From: Helicobacteraceae bacterium
Lineage (GTDB): Bacteria > Campylobacterota > Campylobacteria > Campylobacterales > Sulfurimonadaceae
DNA: 43,855 bases
Direction of reading: 5' to 3'
NCBI GenBank assembly: GCA_021163845.1
Contig: JAGGTH010000007.1
Location: forward strand, 1-43,855
Shown here: piece by piece, positions 22,988-29,050 of the stretch
Layout: each line of letters opens with the position of its first letter
Numbering within the stretch: position 1 is the stretch's first letter
The notes under the pieces: model-generated
Database searches by the model: none
Told to the model about the DNA's origin: nothing
What the model saw: the letters and a program-made list of their open reading frames with translations, nothing else
Position numbers and translations under genes: made by a program

Positions 22988-24469
22988 ATGTATGAGATAG
23001 TAAAGCAACTACGAGATGCGCTCAAAGAGTCGGTGTATAATATTCTGCCGATCCTTCTAATTATTGCAGGGTTTCAGCTTCTTGTTTTTCAAAGTGTACC
23101 TGATGAGTTTTTCTCTATCGCCTTTGGCTTTGCTATTGTTATTGTTGGGGTGGCATTTTTTCTTGTAGGATTAGAGCTTGGGGTATTTCCTCTTGGAAAC
23201 TCCCTTTCTAATGAGTTTTTAGAAAAGCGATCTATGTTGCTTTTTACCCTCTTTGGTTTTGCTATAGGTTTTTCTGCTTCTATTGCCGAGCCTGCTATTA
23301 TCGCTGTGGCGATGCAAGCCCAAGAGATCACCGCGGGTGCGATAGATGCGCTCACTTTGCGCCTACTTATTGCTACATCCGTAGGTGCGATTACTGCTTT
23401 TGGGGTATTGCGCGCACTCTTTGGGTGGTCGGTATCAAAGATCATTATAGGTGGTTATATCCTTGTTCTTGCTATTACAGCGATGACCCCTCCTCAAATC
23501 ATTGGGCTTGCGTATGACTCGGGTGGGGTGGCGACAAATGTTGCGACGGTTCCGCTCATTGTAGCTATTGGGATTGGGATGGCCTCTTCGCTGAGTGGAC
23601 GAAGTGTTCTCAAAGATGGTTTTGGCTTTGTAGCTTTTGCTGCCATCACCCCAATGATAAGCATTCAGCTCTATGGTATATTTGCCTTGGGTGATGATTT
23701 TGGGATGGGTGAAATGGCACTCGAAGCAAATGTAGAGAAGGTAAAAACAATAGCAGATTATACTTTTATGAGTGTACTCGCTGGGATATTTGAGACCTTT
23801 ACAAATATTGTCCCTATCTTAGTGACTATTTTTGTGTTTCAGTATCTCGTATTACGTAAACACTTGCCAAATTTAGGGCGAGTGATCGTGGGATTTATTT
23901 TTTTGGTCATAGGTTTGTATGGTTTTATCATCGGGATCAAGCTTGGGCTCTTTCCTATTGGGGAATCGATAGCAAGTAACTTAGTTGAGATGAATAGCCA
24001 TTTTTTTATCTATCTCTTTGCTTTTTTGATAGGCTTTGGAACAACGATGGCAGAGCCTGCACTCGTGGCGGTTATCAAACAAGCTGATAGATACTCAGAG
24101 CTAAGTCTTAATATTACCCTTATTCGTATTCTTGTCGCCCTTGGCGTGGGATGTGGGATCTTACTTGGAACCTATAAAATTGTGCATGGGCTTGATATTT
24201 GGGTGCTTATCACCTCTTTGTATGCGCTAGTTGTATTGCTCACATTCTTCTCACCCAAAGAGATGCACGCTTTTGCGTTTGATCTTGGGGGTGTTACTAC
24301 ATCCGAGATCACTGTACCACTTGTGACCGCTTTTGGAATCTATCTGGCTACAAACATTCCAGGGCGTGATATTTTGATGGATGGTTTTGGGCTTATTGCT
24401 TTTGCTTCGGTCTTTCCTATGATCACTGTACTCTCATACAGTATCGTAGCAAAGAGATTTACTAAGTAA
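22988..24469 (+). CDS. DUF1538 membrane protein, predicted transporter
   Basis: Polytopic inner-membrane protein of 493 residues with about 12-14 hydrophobic segments, built from two related halves (about 1-240 and 255-493). Matching pairs: FPLGNSLSNEF / FPIGESIASNL, GFSASIAEPAI / GFGTTMAEPAL, SGGVATNVATVPL / LGGVTTSEITVPL, GRSVLKDGFGFVAFA / GRDILMDGFGLIAFA. This is the DUF1538 family, whose substrate I do not know. The inverted or parallel duplication with AEPA and GGV motifs at repeated sites is typical of transporters. The upstream PII-like and CBS genes strongly suggest control by nucleotide or energy status. It converges on the Usp gene with only three bases between stops. Confidence 0.87.
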   Translation: MYEIVKQLRDALKESVYNILPILLIIAGFQLLVFQSVPDEFFSIAFGFAIVIVGVAFFLVGLELGVFPLGNSLSNEFLEKRSMLLFTLFGFAIGFSASIAEPAIIAVAMQAQEITAGAIDALTLRLLIATSVGAITAFGVLRALFGWSVSKIIIGGYILVLAITAMTPPQIIGLAYDSGGVATNVATVPLIVAIGIGMASSLSGRSVLKDGFGFVAFAAITPMISIQLYGIFALGDDFGMGEMALEANVEKVKTIADYTFMSVLAGIFETFTNIVPILVTIFVFQYLVLRKHLPNLGRVIVGFIFLVIGLYGFIIGIKLGLFPIGESIASNLVEMNSHFFIYLFAFLIGFGTTMAEPALVAVIKQADRYSELSLNITLIRILVALGVGCGILLGTYKIVHGLDIWVLITSLYALVVLLTFFSPKEMHAFAFDLGGVTTSEITVPLVTAFGIYLATNIPGRDILMDGFGLIAFASVFPMITVLSYSIVAKRFTK

Positions 24470-24472
24470 AGC

Positions 24473-25303
24473 TTAGACCTTGAGGATCAAGACATTTTCT
24501 CTTGAACTCTCAAGGACATCAAAAGCGTAGAAACTCACTTTCCCTGTCGTATGAAGTGCTAAGAGATCGTGAGAGATATCTTCGGTCTCCTCATCAAAGA
24601 GTTTTGGATTGAGTGAGCTTTTGCGCACTTTTGAGGAGATTGTGATCCCCTCTGGAATATTGAGGGTTTCGATAAACTCTTCGAGATTTTTTTCACTTTG
24701 CTCTTTCATCACAGACATATACTCTATTGTATCCTCATCATTAAAACCGTAGCTATTAAGACGTGTTTCAAAAGGGATCGTATAAAAATGAACAAGTGTA
24801 AGATGCACATTTTCAAAGAGCCTTGCTATGCTCAAAATCGCTTCTGCTGAATGTGTAGAGAGATCTGTTGGAAGTAAAATATTTTTGGTGAGAATTTCAC
24901 TCTCTTTTTTGAGCACCAATACAGGGATGTTCGCACTTCGTACAATATGTTTTGTGTGTGAACCCATATAGATATCATTAAATCTGTAAGTCTCTCCACT
25001 TTTACCAATGATAATAATTTTGGATTGAAGAATATCTGCTACTTTTGCGATCTCCTCTTTTGTGTCTCCCTCAATACAGTGAAAATGCTCTGCATCAAAG
25101 TCCTTAAAAGTTAAGCGTAACTTTTCTAAACTGTGGGCTTTGATGTAGCCCAGATCTTTTTTTGGTGAAAAAAAAGAGTTCTCTACAATGTGCACTACAT
25201 CCGTAACTCCTCCAAGTTTTTGTGTGAATTCCAACACCCTTTGTAAAACTACAAAACTCTCTTTGGAAAAATCTATCGCTACGAGTGATTTAAATTGTTT
25301 CAT
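24473..25303 (-). CDS. Tandem universal stress protein
   Basis: 276-residue cytoplasmic protein with two Usp domains. The first (about 1-135) opens LVAIDFSKESFVVLQRVLEF and has the ATP-binding loop GKSGETYRFNDIYMGSHTKHIVRSANIPVLVL. The second (about 138-276, ILLPTDLSTHSAEAILSIARLF) ends without a recognisable G-x2-G loop, so it probably does not bind ATP and may only dimerise. Tandem Usp proteins are common in this group and have roles in general stress. It converges on the DUF1538 gene; the promoter side is shared with the divergent SDR gene (103 bases). Confidence 0.9.
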   Translation of the reverse strand: MKQFKSLVAIDFSKESFVVLQRVLEFTQKLGGVTDVVHIVENSFFSPKKDLGYIKAHSLEKLRLTFKDFDAEHFHCIEGDTKEEIAKVADILQSKIIIIGKSGETYRFNDIYMGSHTKHIVRSANIPVLVLKKESEILTKNILLPTDLSTHSAEAILSIARLFENVHLTLVHFYTIPFETRLNSYGFNDEDTIEYMSVMKEQSEKNLEEFIETLNIPEGITISSKVRKSSLNPKLFDEETEDISHDLLALHTTGKVSFYAFDVLESSRENVLILKV

Positions 25304-25376
25304 TTTTATATCCCATCTGAATTTCTTAACTTTAGCATAGAGTGGATTAACAAATGTGTAATTGAGTTCTCTTTGG

Positions 25377-25382
25377 TATAAT
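25377..25382 (+). promoter_or_regulatory. -10 box of the SDR gene
   Basis: TATAAT in CTTTGGTATAATTTTT, 24 bases before the ATG at 25407, with AAGG at 25394-25397. Confidence 0.55.
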
Positions 25383-25406
25383 TTTTAAAAAATAAGGTCT
25401 TTGATC

Positions 25407-26138
25407 ATGAAAATACTCATCACAGGTGCGAGTAGTGGACTTGGTGCAGAGTTTGCACGCCAGTATGCTACAAAAGAGAATCATCTTATTTTACTTGCAA
25501 GACGCCAAGAAAAACTCCAAAGTTTAGCAGATGAACTTGCCTCGGATGTGGCAAGTATCACCTTGATAGTTTCGGATGTCAGAGATTTTAAAACACTTCA
25601 AGAGAAAATAAATCCACTTGAAGATATCGATATGGTGATCCTCAATGCTGGAATCTCTTTGGGCCACTCTGGGGAGATGCCAACGATTGAGCAGTTTACC
25701 GAGCTTTATGATGTCAATGTGCTAGCAAACCATGCGATCTTAGAAGTACTCTTGCCAAAGATGAAACAGCGCCAAAGTGGCACAGTTGTTTTTATCTCTT
25801 CACTTGCCTCACTCTTTTCTATGCCAAGCTCTAAGGTTTATAGCTCTTCTAAGCGTGCGCTCAATGCTTATGCTGAAGGTGTACGCTATAAATATGCACC
25901 CCATGGCATCGAGGTACTCACCCTCTTACCTGGATTTATCAAGAGTGAACTTACCGATAAAAATGATTTTAAAATGCCGTTTTTTTTGGAGACAAAAGAG
26001 GGAGTTTCGCGGATGAAAAAAGCGATTGAGAGAAAAAAGGTTTTTTATCCTTTTCCTCGTCGCTTTTATTATTTGATCTTACTTTTTCGTTTTTTGCCCC
26101 ATCGCTTACGCCAAGCGATCATCGGCAAACTTTATTAA
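25407..26138 (+). CDS. Short-chain dehydrogenase/reductase
   Basis: NAD(P)-dependent oxidoreductase of 243 residues. The nucleotide motif TGASSGLGAEFA is at residues about 6-17, NAGIS lies about position 78, and the active site SSLASLFSMPSSKVYSSSKRAL gives Ser, Tyr and Lys in the YxxxK arrangement. The C-terminal 35 residues (FPRRFYYLILLFRFLPHRLRQAIIGKL) are hydrophobic and basic, so the enzyme may lie on the membrane. The substrate is not readable. ATG 25407 is preferred to TTG 25401. Its stop shares a TTAA with the stop of htrA on the other strand. Confidence 0.9.
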   Translation: MKILITGASSGLGAEFARQYATKENHLILLARRQEKLQSLADELASDVASITLIVSDVRDFKTLQEKINPLEDIDMVILNAGISLGHSGEMPTIEQFTELYDVNVLANHAILEVLLPKMKQRQSGTVVFISSLASLFSMPSSKVYSSSKRALNAYAEGVRYKYAPHGIEVLTLLPGFIKSELTDKNDFKMPFFLETKEGVSRMKKAIERKKVFYPFPRRFYYLILLFRFLPHRLRQAIIGKLY

Positions 26139-27526
26139 AGAGCGAGAGCAAAGATAAGACCCTCTCTGTAGATATAAAGACGTTTTTTCTTCTCTCCTTT
26201 TGTCGCTTTTGCAAAATCATTGAGTGATTTTATCTCTTTGTTCTCAACTTGGATGATGAGATCACCCACGCGTATCCCACTCTTCTGTGCTGGGGAGTTT
26301 TCCTGTATCTTTGAGACCATCACACCACTTTGCTTTGCAAGAGAGCCTTGTGCCTTTTGTGCTTGAGAGAGCTCTTGAACCTCTAAGCCTTTATAGTTCG
26401 CATCTCCATGCGCAAGTGTTCCTACATCCGAACTCAAAGAGATCGTTTGTGTGTACTCTTGATTATCGCGAAGGTAGCGAACTTTCACCTTTGCATTTGG
26501 TGGATAGCTTCCAACAATATTTTTGAGTTCACTTGAGTTTTTTACCATCTGGGAGTCTATCGCTATGATCAGATCTCCACGTTTTAGTCCCGCTTTTGCT
26601 GCAGGAGTGTCTTCTTGAACACTTAAGATAAGAGCTCCTTCTTTGTCTTGGTAAAAGCTTTTCATATCATCGGTGATATTACCGATCCTTACCCCAAGAT
26701 AAGCACGCTTAAACTCTCCATGTTCGATGAGATGCTCTGCGATCTGCTTGACCATATTTGAAGGTATTGCAAATCCAATGCCTACATTACCGCCACCATT
26801 AGAAACGATAGCAGCATTGATACCAATGAGGTCTCCTGCAGAGTTGATGAGTGCTCCTCCTGAGTTCCCAGGGTTGATCGAAGCATCTGTTTGGATAAAG
26901 TCCTCATACTCTGTGATCCCCATACTGTTACGTCCTGTAGCAGAGACGATCCCCTTGGTGATAGTTCCATCAACGCCAAAAGGGTTTCCTATAGCAAACA
27001 CAATATCTCCTACCTCTACATCCTCAGAGTCATAAAAAGCAAGTGCTTGGAGCTTAGAAGCCTCTATTTTTATGATGGCGATATCACTTTTAGGATCACT
27101 GCCTATAAGCTTTGCCTCATATTTTTTACTTTGGCCTGAGAGGTTGACGGTGATAGAATCTGCACCCTCAACAACATGATTATTCGTCACGATGTAGCCA
27201 TCTTTTGAGATGATGACACCACTTCCTAGTGAGTGCTGCATCTTTTTTTGTGGTGTATTTTGTGGGGCATCATAGCCTCGAAAAAACTCCCTAAAAAAAG
27301 GGTCACTGAAAAATGGGTTTTGTACATACGAGGTATGGAAGCTTTTTTGGGTTTGAATATTGACAACACCCTGTTGCGCTTTTTTGAGTACTTGGCTGTA
27401 AGAGAGCAGTACATTTGGAGAGTTTGGTACCTCTCGTTGGAGCTTTGGAGCATCTATGATCGATGCTTTTTGACCCGCAAAACTAAGTGTGAAGAGTAAA
27501 AAGAAAAGGGTAAATAAGAGTTTCAT
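26135..27526 (-). CDS. htrA: Periplasmic serine protease/chaperone of the Do/HtrA family
   Basis: Degrades or holds misfolded envelope proteins. The signal peptide MKLLFTLFFLLFTLSFA is followed by a trypsin-fold domain with H117 (TNNHVVEG), D148 (KSDIAIIKI) and S222 (NPGNSGGAL), then two PDZ domains at about 265-350 and 375-460. Length is 463, as expected. An AGGAG ribosome site precedes ATG 27526. It is divergent from the GKCG-repeat gene with 159 bases between, and convergent with the SDR gene. No CpxAR- or RpoE-type site was recognisable. Confidence 0.96.
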   Translation of the reverse strand: MKLLFTLFFLLFTLSFAGQKASIIDAPKLQREVPNSPNVLLSYSQVLKKAQQGVVNIQTQKSFHTSYVQNPFFSDPFFREFFRGYDAPQNTPQKKMQHSLGSGVIISKDGYIVTNNHVVEGADSITVNLSGQSKKYEAKLIGSDPKSDIAIIKIEASKLQALAFYDSEDVEVGDIVFAIGNPFGVDGTITKGIVSATGRNSMGITEYEDFIQTDASINPGNSGGALINSAGDLIGINAAIVSNGGGNVGIGFAIPSNMVKQIAEHLIEHGEFKRAYLGVRIGNITDDMKSFYQDKEGALILSVQEDTPAAKAGLKRGDLIIAIDSQMVKNSSELKNIVGSYPPNAKVKVRYLRDNQEYTQTISLSSDVGTLAHGDANYKGLEVQELSQAQKAQGSLAKQSGVMVSKIQENSPAQKSGIRVGDLIIQVENKEIKSLNDFAKATKGEKKKRLYIYREGLIFALAL

Positions 27527-27630
27527 TGTATATCTCCTGAAATGATTTGACTAAAAATTTTAATACTGAAAGTTATACCAATGATAAACGAAGAGAAATT
27601 TGAAGAGTTTATTATCGATCTTGCACACAT

Positions 27631-27662
27631 ATTACAAAGAGTTATGATACAATATTTGTAAT
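27631..27662 (+). promoter_or_regulatory. Inverted repeat flanking the -10 of the GKCG-repeat gene
   Basis: ATTACAAA (27631-27638) and TTTGTAAT (27655-27662) are perfect inverted repeats with a 16-base spacer. The spacer contains TATGATACAAT, an extended -10, so a dimeric regulator bound here would overlap the promoter. A ribosome site (AAAGGA) follows at 27674 and the ATG at 27686. Confidence 0.5.
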
Positions 27663-27685
27663 TTCAATTACACAAAGGATTTATC

Positions 27686-27922
27686 ATGCAAAAGTTCAAT
27701 AAAATGTCTTTATGTGCAGTCGTCGCGATTGCGCTGGGTATGGGTACAACAGCACTAGGTGCTGAAGCTATGAAGTGTGGTGCGGGCAAGTGTGGTCATT
27801 CAACAAAAGAGATGAACCGTGAAGGCAAATGTGGCGATGGAAAAAAAGCGATGAACCGTGATGGCAAGTGTGGCGATGGAAAAAAAGTGATGAATCGTGA
27901 TGGCAAGTGTGGCACTAAGTAG
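27686..27922 (+). CDS. Small secreted GKCG-repeat protein, HvfA-like
   Basis: 78 residues. A signal peptide (about 1-26, ending TTALGA) is followed by a Cys/Gly/Lys-rich mature part with cysteines at 31, 36, 49, 62 and 75. GKCG occurs four times (34-37, 47-50, 60-63, 73-76), the later three in a 13-residue repeat, M-N-R-(E/D)-G-K-C-G-D-G-K-K-x. This resembles HvfA of Haemophilus, whose EGKCG motifs are changed to copper-binding oxazolone-thioamide groups by the MNIO enzyme HvfB with HvfC. Neither partner is in the window, though a DoxX gene, which often accompanies such loci, follows. Alternatively it is an unmodified metal-binding or redox protein. It has its own promoter and a hairpin after it. 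Confidence 0.75.
   Translation: MQKFNKMSLCAVVAIALGMGTTALGAEAMKCGAGKCGHSTKEMNREGKCGDGKKAMNRDGKCGDGKKVMNRDGKCGTK
27812..27919 (+). repeat. 39-base tandem repeat inside the GKCG-repeat gene
   Basis: Two full units (27812-27850 and 27851-27889) and a 30-base partial third unit (27890-27919) encode the 13-residue repeat. Units differ at only a few bases and each full unit has a run of seven A. Copy number could change by slippage without shifting the frame. Confidence 0.85.
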
Positions 27923-27942
27923 CTCTTTCTTTTAAACTCTAT

Positions 27943-27973
27943 AATCTTAAGAGAAATTTTTTCTCTTAAGATT
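27943..27973 (+). terminator. Strong hairpin after the GKCG-repeat gene
   Basis: AATCTTAAGAGAA (27943-27955) pairs perfectly with TTCTCTTAAGATT (27961-27973) over 13 bp, with an ATTTT loop. A long T run is missing after the right arm, but the length of the stem and its position 20 bases after the stop support a terminator that isolates the gene from DoxX. Confidence 0.7.
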
Positions 27974-28055
27974 TCTCTACCATCCTTCATACATCTATTC
28001 TTTTAAAGATAACTTTTACAGCACAAAATTAATAACTTAATATATAAATATTTAT

Positions 28056-28061
28056 TATAAT
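28056..28061 (+). promoter_or_regulatory. -10 box of the DoxX gene
   Basis: TATAAT in TTTATTATAATGTA within an AT-rich stretch, 31 bases upstream of the ATG at 28093. Confidence 0.55.
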
Positions 28062-28092
28062 GTATTTGTTCATAACTAACTAAAAGGGGAAT

Positions 28093-28536
28093 ATGATGCA
28101 ATACAAGCAATTATATATGGAGTTTAGTAGACTCAGTGAATATGCAAAATCTTTGGCGCTTCTTTTGGCGCGACTCACTATTGCATATGGTTTTTATGGT
28201 CCAGCTACGACGAAATGGAGTGATATTCGTGCCGTGGGGGAATGGTTTGCTTCACTTGGAATCCCTTTGCCTCTGCTCAACGCATATATGGCAGCGAGTG
28301 CAGAGATAGCAGGAGTTGTATTATTAAGTTTAGGGCTCTTGACACGCTTGATCTCTATCCCACTGATTATTGTGATGATCGTTGCTATTGTTACAGTACA
28401 CCTCCCAAATGGTTTTTCAGCAGGAGAGAATGGTTTTGAGATTCCTCTGTACTATATGCTTTTTTTATTACTTTTTGTATCGCATGGGGCTGGCAAATTT
28501 AGTCTTGATAGACTTATTTTTGGAATAAAAAGCTAA
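28093..28536 (+). CDS. DoxX family membrane protein
   Basis: 147-residue inner-membrane protein with four hydrophobic segments; the opening ALLLARLTIAYGFYGPATTKWSDI and the loop WFASLGIPLPLLNAYMAASAEIAGVVLLSLGLLTRL are typical of DoxX. DoxX proteins take part in quinone-linked electron transfer or membrane redox balance, and one type (HvfD/BufD) accompanies secreted copper-binding RiPP-like proteins. It has its own promoter and AAAGGGGA ribosome site; a second ATG at 28096 is better spaced, so the true start may be one codon later. It is 22 bases before the Tat subunit gene. Confidence 0.87.
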   Translation: MMQYKQLYMEFSRLSEYAKSLALLLARLTIAYGFYGPATTKWSDIRAVGEWFASLGIPLPLLNAYMAASAEIAGVVLLSLGLLTRLISIPLIIVMIVAIVTVHLPNGFSAGENGFEIPLYYMLFLLLFVSHGAGKFSLDRLIFGIKS

Positions 28537-28558
28537 AAAAAGTCGTTACAATAAGTTC

Positions 28559-29050
28559 ATGATAGTACAAACACGTAGAGAGTTTTTAAAACACAGTTTT
28601 TTGGGCGGAGCAGTTTTGCTTTTTTCTGGATCTCAAATCTATGGAGCTGTGGAGCCTTTGCAAACACTTCGTCTTGTCCAAAAAGATCTTTTTCCCAAAG
28701 CAGAGGAGCTTGGAGTCGATAGCGCTTCGTATCTTTTGCTGGTTCTCGATCACTCCCGCATAAGTTCGCAAGACAAAGAATTTCTTCGCAATGGAGTGCA
28801 ATGGCTCCATGAAGAGTCATTGAAGCTTTACAAAAAACTCTATTATAATCTCTCAACACAGCAACGTCAAAAAGTTTTGCATGAGATAGCAAAGTATCGA
28901 TGGGGAGAGTTTTGGATAGAAGACTTATTGCTTTATACTATGGAAGCGCTTTGTAGTGATAGTGTCTATGGTGTGAATAAAACAGATGCAGCGTATAGAT
29001 GGCTAGGGTTTCGCGCAGGCAAGCCGCATCCCAAGAGGGCGTATCTATGA
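28559..29050 (+). CDS. Tat-exported small subunit of a GMC dehydrogenase (gluconate 2-dehydrogenase subunit 3 type)
   Basis: 163 residues. The N-terminal TRREFLKHSFLGGAVLLFSG is a twin-arginine signal (R6-R7) followed by a hydrophobic stretch. The mature part (LFPKAEELGVDSASYLLLVLDH ... RWGEFWIEDLLLYTMEALCSDSVYGVN) matches the small subunit of the FAD-linked gluconate/glucose dehydrogenases, including the final GxGWxxxGFRAGxPxP-like stretch (RWLGFRAGKPHPKR). Because the flavin subunit downstream has no signal, this protein probably carries it through Tat as a hitchhiker. The stop overlaps the next ATG (ATGA), which keeps the two in equal amounts. Confidence 0.85.
   Translation: MIVQTRREFLKHSFLGGAVLLFSGSQIYGAVEPLQTLRLVQKDLFPKAEELGVDSASYLLLVLDHSRISSQDKEFLRNGVQWLHEESLKLYKKLYYNLSTQQRQKVLHEIAKYRWGEFWIEDLLLYTMEALCSDSVYGVNKTDAAYRWLGFRAGKPHPKRAYL

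Noticed and set aside
27631-27662. Classical Fur box
   Set aside because: The arms ATTACAAA/TTTGTAAT do not match the GATAAT-type repeats of Fur, so only an unassigned operator is claimed.
27943-27973. Recombination or attachment site at the 13-bp palindrome
   Set aside because: There is no integrase, no repeat copy nearby and no cargo; its position right after a stop codon suits a terminator better.
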